Source: Bog-473 sp963817735 (lineage in GTDB: Bacteria; Actinomycetota; Acidimicrobiia; Acidimicrobiales; RAAP-2). From it: a stretch of 64,000 nt of DNA. The notes beneath the pieces are model-generated. The model saw only the letters and a list, made by a program, of their open reading frames with translations, did not search any database and was not told the DNA's origin. The position numbers and the translations under genes are program-made. The stretch's first letter is position 1; every line of letters begins with the position of its first letter. Below, piece after piece: positions 33,128 to 41,601 of the stretch. The DNA is taken from contig CAWFPP010000016.1 of the NCBI GenBank assembly GCA_963817735.1, forward strand, positions 1 through 64,000, in the 5' to 3' direction.

Positions 33128-34897
33128 TTAGCTCCCGCCGCTGGACGGCGCGATCGGGAAGTTGGACGGCAGCGGCAGCGCGCCACCGGCGTAGGAGCCG
33201 ATCTTGGTCCTGGTGGTCGACGCCACGTAGGCGCCGGCCTTGTCGTCGTAGGGCGACGTCTTGTTGGGGTCCCAGTAGATGAAGGACCAGTCCGTCTGGG
33301 GCGTGTAGTGGCCCGCCGGGAAGTCCCACGTGCCGTACAGCGCGTTGGGCGCGCCGGCCTGGCTGCCCGGGTAGGCCCGCATTCCGTTTTGGAACGTCGC
33401 CGGAGTGAGGTCGGGCCCTGCCATCTGGATCCCGATCGCCATCTCGTACATCTGTGCATAGATGAGGTCCACGGCATTGGCCGGTTCTGTGCCCGAGTTG
33501 ATCTGCTTGTAGGCCGCGTAGCCGAAGGTGTTCTGCTTGGGCACGGTCGGTCCGTTGAACGTCACGCCGAATGCGTGTGACCACTCGCTCTGGTCGAAGA
33601 GCTGGCCGACGATGTCCTGGTCGGTCAGGGCCACGCCGGCCACGATCCATTCGGGCGTGTAGCCCTGCTCGGCGGCGCGTGAGGTGAGGTAGACGGGGAA
33701 CACCGGGTCACAGCCGCAGATCACCGTGGTGATGCCGTCGTTCTGCAGCTGGCTGATGACGTTGGAGGCCTGGCTCGACAGCGTCGACAGGTTCAACTGG
33801 TACTGGATGTTGTCGGTGACCGGATGGCCCGCCGCCGCCGCCTCCTGCACCGCCGACTGGGCCGCCGACTGGTACCAGGGGTCGCTCGGGGCGATGATCG
33901 CCACCTTGCGTGGCTGGCCCTGCAGGCTGCCGCCGGCGTAAGTGGCGTTTCCCCCCGCCAGGGACTTCAGGTAGAGCTCGCTCGTAGCCTCGACCACGTC
34001 GTTGGACTCTGTGTCGAGGCTCCACATGTAGGGGGCGTACTGGCCCATGAAGGACGCCGACAGGTAGGGCGCGCCGAACGAGATCACGTGCTGGGCGGCC
34101 AACGCCACGTCGTAGGGCTCGGTCACCCCGTTGAGTTCGGCGAAGGCGTGCTCGGACTGGGCGGCGGTGACCGCATCGGCGTCGGCCTGCTGCTGCCCGC
34201 TGCCGAGCAGCTCGTTCGTGATAGAGCCCTGGCCGTTGAAGAATTCGATGTTGAGCTTGCGCCCATAGAACTGGAAGTGGTTGTCGAAATATGTGGCCAG
34301 CGCGTCGACGGTCCGCTCAATGTCGGCCGTGGTGTCGGTGATGTTGGCTCCCCCGAGGGAGGCCAACGTCTGCTGGAAGCTCTCCGAGTCCGATGTGATC
34401 CGGTAGGTGACGTTGATGGCGTTGGGCGACACGCCCGCAGAGGTCGCCCCGCCGTTGCTGCCGGAGAACGAGATGCAGGGGGGTGAGTACGGATCACCCG
34501 GCACCTGCTCGGCCTGGCCGGGACAGCTCCCAGACTTGCCGGTCGCCGCCCCGGCTGCGGCTGAGGCGGTCTTCGCCGTGCCGGCCGCCGCGCCTGCAGC
34601 ACCGGCAGCGGCCCCACCCGCGCCACCGGCGCCTCCGCCGGCAGCGCTGGCACCCGCGCCAACCGGCGTCGTGGTCGCCGTCGTGGAGGAGCTGGCGCCG
34701 GCGTCCCCGCTGCTCGACTGGGTCTCGTGCACCACGTCCTGCTCGGGCGCCTTGGTCGGCACCAGCAGGGCCATGAGGACGAAGGCCACCAGTAGGGCGG
34801 CCAGCGGCCCGTATCCCTTCAACAGCCGGCCGTTGGCCTTGGCCGACAGCCGGAGCTTGCTCGAGCTCCCGGCGTTGGCGCTGCCCGATTCGGTCAC
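33128..34897 (-). CDS. Membrane-tethered substrate-binding protein of the ABC transporter
   Basis: The 589-residue protein has a single N-terminal membrane helix (about 30-47), a long Ala/Gly/Ser/Thr-rich spacer (about 60-125), and a periplasmic-binding type I (Leu/Ile/Val-binding-like) domain with NAINVTYRI, KVAIIAPSDPWYQ and VICGCDPVFPVYLTS. There is no lipobox, so it is held by the helix rather than by lipid. GTG 34897 overlaps the upstream stop (GTGA). It delivers substrate to the fused transporter just downstream. The ligand is unknown. Confidence 0.85.
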   Translation of the reverse strand: MTESGSANAGSSSKLRLSAKANGRLLKGYGPLAALLVAFVLMALLVPTKAPEQDVVHETQSSSGDAGASSSTTATTTPVGAGASAAGGGAGGAGGAAAGAAGAAAGTAKTASAAAGAATGKSGSCPGQAEQVPGDPYSPPCISFSGSNGGATSAGVSPNAINVTYRITSDSESFQQTLASLGGANITDTTADIERTVDALATYFDNHFQFYGRKLNIEFFNGQGSITNELLGSGQQQADADAVTAAQSEHAFAELNGVTEPYDVALAAQHVISFGAPYLSASFMGQYAPYMWSLDTESNDVVEATSELYLKSLAGGNATYAGGSLQGQPRKVAIIAPSDPWYQSAAQSAVQEAAAAGHPVTDNIQYQLNLSTLSSQASNVISQLQNDGITTVICGCDPVFPVYLTSRAAEQGYTPEWIVAGVALTDQDIVGQLFDQSEWSHAFGVTFNGPTVPKQNTFGYAAYKQINSGTEPANAVDLIYAQMYEMAIGIQMAGPDLTPATFQNGMRAYPGSQAGAPNALYGTWDFPAGHYTPQTDWSFIYWDPNKTSPYDDKAGAYVASTTRTKIGSYAGGALPLPSNFPIAPSSGGS

Positions 34898-36471
34898 TGC
34901 GGTCCCTCCAATCCGTCGAATGCGTGCCGCCCGCGCAGTTGCAGACGGCGGCGCTGGCGCAGGGCGTCCCAGGTGAAGAGCGTCACCACCAGGGCGAGTG
35001 CCGCCAACCCGATGGGCGCGGCAACGTTGCCGGTGTCGCAGGCGCCGCCCGACGGGCCGAGGCTGATGCAGTCCGACGTGCGCGACATGGGCCCGAGGGC
35101 TTCCGGCTGTCTGCCTGCCGGGGTGGATCCCGTGCCCGCGGGCGTGGTCACGCTGGTGGTGGGCGCCGAGGCGAACGGGCCGACGCCACTGTTGCTCGTC
35201 ACGGGCAGGGTGCTGGTGCCCGGCACGCTCCCGCTGTTGCCGGTCACGCCGCTCCCGGCGGACGAGGAAGAGGAGGTGGGCAGCGCGGTGCCGCCGCCGC
35301 TGCCGAAGGGCGACGCGGCGGCAAGGTCGTCCGTCTCGGCGCTGGCCCCGCCCAGCTCGAGGTTGAGATTGCCGCCCCCCGAGAGCACGCCCAGGCCGAT
35401 ATCGCCGATGGTGAGCTCGTTGGCAAAGTTGCAGTTGGCGCTCAGCAGCGCGTTTACCAGCGCCTCGCGCACGGGCTGCACGCTGTTCTCGTTCGCGCCG
35501 ATCACCTGCTGGCCGAGGGCGTTGTTGTCGATGCCGATGATGAGCGGCGAGATCTGTACGGTGCCGTCCGACAACGTGGTCTGAGCCGGCCACTCGATGT
35601 TCAGCCCAACGGGGGTCAACGCGGTGTTGATCACGTCCAGGACTGTCTGCGGGTTGCCTGCGCCGCTCAGGCTGGAAAGGTCGATGGACTGGCCGACCAC
35701 GGTGACCGAACCGATGGAGAACGTCCCGGTGGAGGTGGTCGTGCCCCCCGACTGCTGGGTGGCGGTCCATTGCAGGCCCCCGAGCACGACTGCGCCGTTG
35801 TCGAGGGAGATCTGCCCGACGTCCGACGTCGCCGTGGCCGTGCGCGTGGCGCCGTTGTCGATGGAGGCCTTCGCTCTCGACGTCAGGCCGTTGATGGCCA
35901 GCAACCCACCCGGCACGGAGATGTTCGACGCGGTCGTCAGGGAGCCCGACGACGGTTGCGTCGTGGCGGTGGCCGCCTCGTTGCCGATGCCCAGGCCGTC
36001 GGGTGAGGACTGCGGGGTGATGCTGTCGGACAGGCTCTGGTTGCCGTTGGTCGACTCCGCCTGCACTGGAGGGGGCACGTCACTCGCCGGCAGCGTCGGC
36101 GCTGACCCGTCGCACCCTTCGGCCTCGAGCGAGGTGCCGATCGCACCGAGGTCGACGGTCTGGGACAGCGACTGCGCCTCCACGTCCTGGTAGTTCGAAA
36201 TCGACGTGGCGAGTGTGATGGCGTAGTTCAGGCCACCGGTCGTCGGCGCCACGGTCAACGCCTGCGCCTGCGCCTGCGCGTCACCGGGGACGAACGATGT
36301 GTCCGCCCCCGAGTTCGACCCGAGCTCGACGATGCCGACACCTGCCGCCAACGCGCAGGCCAGGCCGATGCGGACGGTCGCGGACGTGTAGCGGCGCTCC
36401 CGCAGGCGCCTGCGCAGCGTACGGCGTTGGCCCTTCACCAGGTGAAGCCTCCCCATGAATCCTGGGAGCAC
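34894..36471 (-). CDS. Surface protein of unknown function with C-terminal membrane anchor
   Basis: The 525-residue protein has a basic start, one hydrophobic segment (about 33-50), a large Ser/Thr/Gly-rich extracellular part with LDVINTALTPVGLNIEWP, and a second membrane helix near the C-terminus (about 485-505) followed by RQRRRLQLRGR. There is no LPXTG motif. It overlaps the binding-protein start by 4 bases, so it belongs to the transporter operon and may act in substrate capture or cell-wall attachment; that is inference. No family was recognised. Confidence 0.75.
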   Translation of the reverse strand: MLPGFMGRLHLVKGQRRTLRRRLRERRYTSATVRIGLACALAAGVGIVELGSNSGADTSFVPGDAQAQAQALTVAPTTGGLNYAITLATSISNYQDVEAQSLSQTVDLGAIGTSLEAEGCDGSAPTLPASDVPPPVQAESTNGNQSLSDSITPQSSPDGLGIGNEAATATTQPSSGSLTTASNISVPGGLLAINGLTSRAKASIDNGATRTATATSDVGQISLDNGAVVLGGLQWTATQQSGGTTTSTGTFSIGSVTVVGQSIDLSSLSGAGNPQTVLDVINTALTPVGLNIEWPAQTTLSDGTVQISPLIIGIDNNALGQQVIGANENSVQPVREALVNALLSANCNFANELTIGDIGLGVLSGGGNLNLELGGASAETDDLAAASPFGSGGGTALPTSSSSSAGSGVTGNSGSVPGTSTLPVTSNSGVGPFASAPTTSVTTPAGTGSTPAGRQPEALGPMSRTSDCISLGPSGGACDTGNVAAPIGLAALALVVTLFTWDALRQRRRLQLRGRHAFDGLEGPQ

Positions 36472-36577
36472 AACGAACGCTGGGGCGATTCCCTACGGGT
36501 GTCCCCGCAATGCGGGCCGCGGACAGGGTCTTGCGGGCCGCACGCGTGCCCTCGTGGGCCCGGCCCGGCCCGATGCC

Positions 36578-37141
36578 TCAGCTCCCGGTCGAGCCCACCC
36601 GCCGCGCCACGTCCTGCAAGAGGGGTGTCCAACTGGTCAGATCTCCGACGACCAGGCCTTCGACCTTTCCGCTGTCGTCGGCCCGGCGCAGAGCCACGGC
36701 ATCGGCCGCCCACCGCTGGGCCGTGAAGGCGGCCGCTTCGTCGTCGGACATGGCACCGCCCTGCCGGCCCAGGGAGATCACGCTGTCGTCGGCAAGCACG
36801 CCGCCGTAGCCGTCGTCGGTCGCCACGAGATACCGCTTCGCCGCCACGTGCAGTCCCACCGTCCCGGCCACACGCTCCCCCAAGGTCCGTCGCACCGCAC
36901 GCGCCGCGTCCTCGGCGTGCGTCTCGTCGCTGCCCCCGGGGAGGAGATGGCCGATGTCGTGGATCAACCCGGCGGCCGCCAGCTCGTCGTCCCCGGGGTG
37001 GAGGCGGGCCAGGTGCGCCGCCGTCTGCAGGGCGTGGTCGAGCAGCGAGACGGGCACCCCGGGGCTGAGCGGCACGTCGGCTCCCGCGGCCAGCACCTCG
37101 AGGATTCCGTCCACGTCGAGATCGGGCCCGGTGGTGCTCAT
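36578..37141 (-). CDS. PhnZ-like HD-domain mixed-valence diiron oxygenase
   Basis: The 187-residue protein has the HD metal site His36, His61-Asp62, His65, His75, His98, the KRY Lys102 seen in PhnZ (LHVAAKRYL), and the late Asp in RRADD (about 155). This matches the PhnZ/MIOX-like group, which oxidises hydroxyphosphonates or inositol with O2. No phosphonate genes are nearby, so the substrate is open. The ATG at 37141 has no adjacent Shine-Dalgarno; the nearest GGAG is before the first of five repeated ATGs at 37197. Confidence 0.83.
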   Translation of the reverse strand: MSTTGPDLDVDGILEVLAAGADVPLSPGVPVSLLDHALQTAAHLARLHPGDDELAAAGLIHDIGHLLPGGSDETHAEDAARAVRRTLGERVAGTVGLHVAAKRYLVATDDGYGGVLADDSVISLGRQGGAMSDDEAAAFTAQRWAADAVALRRADDSGKVEGLVVGDLTSWTPLLQDVARRVGSTGS

Positions 37142-37197
37142 TCGGTGGTGCTCATTCGGTGGTGCTCATTCGGTGGTGCTCATTCGGTGGTGCTCAT
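37127..37197 (-). repeat. 14-bp tandem repeat that multiplies the HD gene start codon
   Basis: Read on the minus strand, the unit atgagcaccaccga occurs four times exactly and then a fifth time as the start of the HD gene (ATGs at 37197, 37183, 37169, 37155, 37141). Each upstream ATG opens a five-codon frame, MSTTE, that stops at a TGA overlapping the next ATG. A GGAG sequence stands 6 bases before the first ATG only. Because 14 is not a multiple of 3, successive ATGs are in different frames. Confidence 0.9.
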
Positions 37198-37275
37198 TCG
37201 CTGCTCCGCGTCCAGCGATTCCTCATGGGCCGATTCTCCCCTCTTGCTCCCCCGTTGCGGGTACGGTGACGCCCC

Positions 37276-38505
37276 GTGCCCTGGGCCCCACCACCGCGCA
37301 GCCCCTGGGCGGACAAGATGATCGCGCTGGGCCACAGCGTCGGCGACGACGGGCGCTCCATGGTGTCGCTGCACCCCGAGGTCCTGCAGGCCGCCGCCAT
37401 CACGACCACCGGCCTTGACGACTTCGGCGACGACTGGTGGGAGGAGCCCTTCCGCCGCCTCTGCATCTCCCTCGACTCCGAGGCGCGCCTCCATCTGCCC
37501 GGCCGCATCCGCACCCGGGGCGAGCTCCAGGTGATCCTGCAGAACCGCCTGCGCATGGTCGACCTCTGGAACAAGGAGCCGGCCGTCCTCGAGCAGCCCG
37601 TCCACGCCCCGATCGTCGTGACCGGCCTCGGGCGCTCGGGCACCACGCTGTTGCACGAGCTGTTGGCCTGTGACCCCGACAACCGCCCGCCGCTGCTGTG
37701 GGAGCTGCTGCACACCGTCCCCTACGACGATGCGTCGGGCGACCTGTGCGACGACGAGATCAGGCTCATGGACGAGATCGTCCCCGCCTTCACCGCCATG
37801 CACGAGAACGGAGGCCGGCTCCCCACAGAGTGCATCTTCGCATTCGCCCACCAGTTCTCGAGTGATGTGTACACCGGCCTCTACAACGTGGCCGAGTACA
37901 CGGTGTGGCGCAGCGGCCAGGACCAGGGACCGATCTACGATTGGCACAAGCGCCACCTGCAGACGCTGCAGTGGGTGACCGAGCGGCCGACGACGCGCTG
38001 GGTCGTGAAGGCGCCCTCGCACCTTTCCGCCCTGCCCCTGCTCTTCTCGACGTACCTCGATGCACGCGTCGTGATCACCCACCGCGATCCGCTGCGGGTC
38101 ATCGGTTCGCTGTCCGACCTCATGGCGACGTTGCATTGGATGCACTCGGAGCACGTCGACCACGGCGTGCTCGTGGAGTTCATGGCCATGGGCCTCGAGA
38201 TGCAGATGGACCATGTCACCGCCGAGCGCGACGCCGGCGACATCCCCCGGGACCAGATCACCGACGTCGTCTACCGCGACCTGGTGGCGGATCCGATGGG
38301 CACCGTCGAGCGGCTCTATGACGCATGGGATCTCCCGCTGACACCGGAATTCCGCTGGGAGCTCGAGGCCTACCTCGCCGCACGTCACACCGCCCGCGCC
38401 GGAGGGCACGACTATTCGTTCGCCGACACCGGTCTTGACCTGGCCACCCACCGCGCTCTGGTGGCGCCCTACCAAGAGCGCTTCGGGGTCCCGTCCGAGG
38501 TCTGA
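37276..38505 (+). CDS. Sulfotransferase-family protein
   Basis: The 409-residue protein has the 5'-phosphosulfate loop TGLGRSGTTLLHELL (about 117-131), a 3'-phosphate region VITHRDPLRVIGSL (about 270), and matches the PF13469 group common in actinobacteria. It likely sulfates a small molecule or lipid using PAPS. GTG 37276 gives the longest form; ATG 37318 (MIALGHS) is an alternative start. Confidence 0.85.
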   Translation: MPWAPPPRSPWADKMIALGHSVGDDGRSMVSLHPEVLQAAAITTTGLDDFGDDWWEEPFRRLCISLDSEARLHLPGRIRTRGELQVILQNRLRMVDLWNKEPAVLEQPVHAPIVVTGLGRSGTTLLHELLACDPDNRPPLLWELLHTVPYDDASGDLCDDEIRLMDEIVPAFTAMHENGGRLPTECIFAFAHQFSSDVYTGLYNVAEYTVWRSGQDQGPIYDWHKRHLQTLQWVTERPTTRWVVKAPSHLSALPLLFSTYLDARVVITHRDPLRVIGSLSDLMATLHWMHSEHVDHGVLVEFMAMGLEMQMDHVTAERDAGDIPRDQITDVVYRDLVADPMGTVERLYDAWDLPLTPEFRWELEAYLAARHTARAGGHDYSFADTGLDLATHRALVAPYQERFGVPSEV

Positions 38506-38556
38506 CCGGCGTAGCCTCCGAGCCGGGATGGAACGAGGAGAGAACGAGGAGGGAAC

Positions 38557-38967
38557 ATGGACTGGAAGCTCGAGACAATCGTGGTGCCCGTCGCCGACGT
38601 CGACCGCTCCAAGGCCTTCTACGCCGACGCCGTGGGCTTCCATGTCGACGTGGACCACTCGGCCGGTGAGGACTTCCGTGTCGTCCAGCTGACCCCGCCC
38701 GGTTCCGGCTGCTCCATCTCGCTCATGAAGAACCCGGCCGCGGCCGGGACGCTGCAGGGGCTACAGGTCGTGGTGCGCGACATCGACGAGGCCCGGCGCC
38801 AGCTCCTCGCCGCCGGAGTGGCTGCCACGGACGCCTTCCACTTCGTCGACGGTGTGCAGGTGGACGGGCCCGATCCCGGCCGGGTCGACTACGGCACGTT
38901 CCTCGCCTTCAGCGATCCCGACGGGAACGGCTGGCTCATCCAGGAGGTGCCGAGCCGTCCCTCCTAG
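38557..38967 (+). CDS. VOC (glyoxalase-like) family protein
   Basis: The 136-residue protein has the paired beta-alpha-beta-beta-beta units of the vicinal oxygen chelate superfamily (IVVPVADVDRSKAFYADAVGFHVDVDH, LQVVVRDIDEARRQLLAAG) and ends FSDPDGNGWLIQE. Members include glyoxalases, dioxygenases and binding proteins. An AGGAGG Shine-Dalgarno lies 6 bases before the ATG, and the sulfotransferase gene ends about 50 bases upstream. Confidence 0.87.
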   Translation: MDWKLETIVVPVADVDRSKAFYADAVGFHVDVDHSAGEDFRVVQLTPPGSGCSISLMKNPAAAGTLQGLQVVVRDIDEARRQLLAAGVAATDAFHFVDGVQVDGPDPGRVDYGTFLAFSDPDGNGWLIQEVPSRPS

Positions 38968-38994
38968 CGCCGCGTCGCGTGACGAGGCGGCGAC

Positions 38995-40158
38995 CTACGA
39001 GGCGGCGAGATCCTTCATGTCCACGACCTCGGCCGTGGGGTGCGGCGGCCCGTCGGCCAGCACCCAGCGCACGAGCATGTAGCCCTCCAGCCGGCCGCCG
39101 GTGTCGAGCCAATTCTCCACGCCCGGGTCGGACGGCGCGATCACCATGCGCCAGGACCCGTCGGGCGAGCGGGTCGCCGTCTTGTTGTTGAGGTGGGTGG
39201 TGGCGTAGCGATAGTCGTAGCTCTCCCCCCACGGCGAGGTGAGAGTCAGACCCCAATAGAGGAACGGCTTGTCCGGCTCGTGCACCGTCACCACGAGCGC
39301 CTGGCCCGGCTCGAGCTCGAACCGCCCACCGTGGTACGTCATTTCGGCGTTCGAGTGGGAGCGCACCTCGTCCTCCTGCGCTTCCACGTGCGCGGAGCCG
39401 GCTGTGCCGCCGAACGTGTTCATGTTGGTCCCCGCGTCGCGCCACATCTGCAGTGCCGTCCCGCCGATGAAGCTGAGGAACATGGCCGCAAGCTCGAGCT
39501 TGGGTGCGAGCTCTCCGGAGGAGAGAATCGGGTGCGGCACCACCTCCCCCGGCTCGGGCACCAGCTCGACGCGGAGGCGGGCGAAGTGGTCGGGCCGCTT
39601 CTCGAAGTAGGTCTCCCGGATGGCCAGCTGGGCGGTGCCCGGCTCGAGGATGACGGAGTTGCGCGGCCGCGGATCGGGCATGGCGGAGGCCGGCGCGATC
39701 AGGATGTCGACCTCGCCGTCGGGACCGAGCTCGAACTCGTCGATGTTGGTCTGCGTCTGGGTCCCCGTGCGCCCCCCGACGGGCCCCTGGCCGAAGGCCG
39801 TCCCGAACGTCATGCCGAGATACGCGCACTCCCCCCGCTGGCCGACGAGCCGGTAGGTTCGTGCGTCGTCCAGCACGCAGAACGTGTAGTGCACGTCGGG
39901 GTTGTCGACCAGGAGCTTCTTGTACTCGTCCTGCAGGTCGAAGAGCTGTGGGTGCGATGGATCGGAGCGCTCGACGATCCAGTCGAGGATGAGCCGGGTC
40001 AAGCGGGTTACCCAGCGGTAGCCCTCTGCCAGGTCCACATCGGACTCCGGCACGCCGGTGGCCTGCCGCACCACGTCGAGGGCCGCCGTCTGTGCCTGCA
40101 CCCAGGCGTCGAATGCCGCATCCAGCCGGTCGTCTTGCATCCGGGTGACGCTACCCAT
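38995..40158 (-). CDS. DUF1214-domain protein
   Basis: The 387-residue product ends with the DUF1214 pattern: FLYWGLTLTSPWGESYDYRY, NWLDTGGRLEGYMLVRW. The N-terminal part has no clear enzyme motif. There is no signal peptide. The start may be ATG 40158 or ATG 40140; neither has a good Shine-Dalgarno. It is divergent from the acyl-CoA dehydrogenase at 40206, with 47 bases shared between the two starts. Confidence 0.82.
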   Translation of the reverse strand: MGSVTRMQDDRLDAAFDAWVQAQTAALDVVRQATGVPESDVDLAEGYRWVTRLTRLILDWIVERSDPSHPQLFDLQDEYKKLLVDNPDVHYTFCVLDDARTYRLVGQRGECAYLGMTFGTAFGQGPVGGRTGTQTQTNIDEFELGPDGEVDILIAPASAMPDPRPRNSVILEPGTAQLAIRETYFEKRPDHFARLRVELVPEPGEVVPHPILSSGELAPKLELAAMFLSFIGGTALQMWRDAGTNMNTFGGTAGSAHVEAQEDEVRSHSNAEMTYHGGRFELEPGQALVVTVHEPDKPFLYWGLTLTSPWGESYDYRYATTHLNNKTATRSPDGSWRMVIAPSDPGVENWLDTGGRLEGYMLVRWVLADGPPHPTAEVVDMKDLAAS

Positions 40159-40205
40159 GTTTCGGAGGAGTTTCCCGTTCTGTGACGCGCGGGTAACTTC
40201 GGCAT

Positions 40206-41552
40206 GTGACCGACACCGCAACCGAGACGACACGGACCGACGAGCTTCTGAGCGAGCTGCGGTCCTGGCTGGGCAGCAACTGGGATCCGGACCTGACCGT
40301 GGCGCAGTGGTGGGAACGCCTCGGCCTGGCCGGCTGGTCTGCCCCCGGGTTGCCCGAGAACGCCTACGGCAAGGCGATGGCCCGCTCCGACGTCGTCCTC
40401 GTACAGCAGGAGATCGCCAATTTCGGCGCCCTCGGTGCTCCCGCCGGCCTCGGGCTGTTGCTCGCCGCGCCCACTATCGCCACCCACGGGACGCAGGAGC
40501 AGATCGACCTCTACGTGCGCGACATCGTCACCGGGCAGAAGGCGTGGTGCCAGCTCTTCAGCGAGCCCCAGGCCGGCTCCGACCTGGCCGGCCTGCAGAC
40601 GCGCGCCGTCAAGGACGGCGACGAGTGGATCATCAACGGCCAGAAGGTGTGGACCTCGGGCGGCCAGTACGCCGACCTCGGCATGCTCCTGGCCCGGACC
40701 GATCCCGACGTCCCCAAGCACCAAGGTATCTCCTACTTCGCCTTCGACATGCTCCAGGACGGCGTGGACGTGCGCCCGCTCAAGGAGATGACGGGCCACG
40801 CGCTCTTCAACGAGGTCTTCATCACCGACGCCCGGGTGGCCGACTCGGCCCTGATCGGTGGCCTCAACAACGGCTGGGCGGCTGCCAACACGACCCTCAT
40901 GAACGAGCGGGCGGGACTCGGCTCGGGTGGCGGCAACGCGGCCGGTGGCGGATTGGCCCAGCCGGGCACCGTCATGGGCATGCTGCCCAAGCGGGTGGGC
41001 GACCTCGTGGCGCCCGTGCCGACGTCGCGCGGCGCGCAGAAGTCCCAAGCGCCCGGCGGCGCTCTGGGCGCCATGCGCGGCGGCGCCGGACTCCTCATCA
41101 GCGTGGCCCAGTCGCGCGGGGTCAACCGGAACGCCGGCATCCGCCAGGACCTGGCCCGGCTCTACACGCTCGGCGAGCTCGGCCGCTTCAACGGCCTCCG
41201 CGTCAAGGCGGCCAAGGAGCAGGGGCACGACATCCCCGGCATGCCCAACGTGGCCAAGCTCTCCATGAGCCAGATCGTGCGTCTCACCCGCGACCTCGGT
41301 CTGCGCATCATAGGACCTGCCGGCACGCTGCACGCCTACGACGGCGACGACAAGGCGGCCCTCAAGCACGCCACCGGTGACCCGTTCGCCGGTGGCATCA
41401 CCGAGATGGCGCTGTTCGCCCAGGCCCCGCCGATCTACGGCGGGACTGATCAGGTCCAGAAGAACATCATCGGCGAGCGGGTGCTCGGACTCCCGAAGGA
41501 ACCCAACAACGACCGCGTGACGCCCTTCTCGCAGCTGCCGAAGAACGCCTGA
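40206..41552 (+). CDS. Acyl-CoA dehydrogenase
   Basis: The 448-residue flavoprotein has the FAD-binding block CQLFSEPQAGSDLAG and WIINGQKVWTSGG, and the C-terminal region PPIYGGTDQVQKNIIGERVLGLP. It introduces a double bond between C2 and C3 of an acyl-CoA and passes electrons to electron-transfer flavoprotein. It is the first gene of a run of CoA-ester genes on the plus strand. The start is GTG at 40206. Confidence 0.92.
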   Translation: MTDTATETTRTDELLSELRSWLGSNWDPDLTVAQWWERLGLAGWSAPGLPENAYGKAMARSDVVLVQQEIANFGALGAPAGLGLLLAAPTIATHGTQEQIDLYVRDIVTGQKAWCQLFSEPQAGSDLAGLQTRAVKDGDEWIINGQKVWTSGGQYADLGMLLARTDPDVPKHQGISYFAFDMLQDGVDVRPLKEMTGHALFNEVFITDARVADSALIGGLNNGWAAANTTLMNERAGLGSGGGNAAGGGLAQPGTVMGMLPKRVGDLVAPVPTSRGAQKSQAPGGALGAMRGGAGLLISVAQSRGVNRNAGIRQDLARLYTLGELGRFNGLRVKAAKEQGHDIPGMPNVAKLSMSQIVRLTRDLGLRIIGPAGTLHAYDGDDKAALKHATGDPFAGGITEMALFAQAPPIYGGTDQVQKNIIGERVLGLPKEPNNDRVTPFSQLPKNA

Positions 41553-41601
41553 GCCGGCGGCAGCTGGTCGGGCTGGAGCTGGAGCTGGGGACCGGGACCG
41601 G

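Noticed and set aside
37127..37197. CRISPR-like repeats
   Set aside because: The units are directly adjacent with no spacers and overlap a start codon; this is a simple tandem repeat. The same holds for the other arrays in the window.
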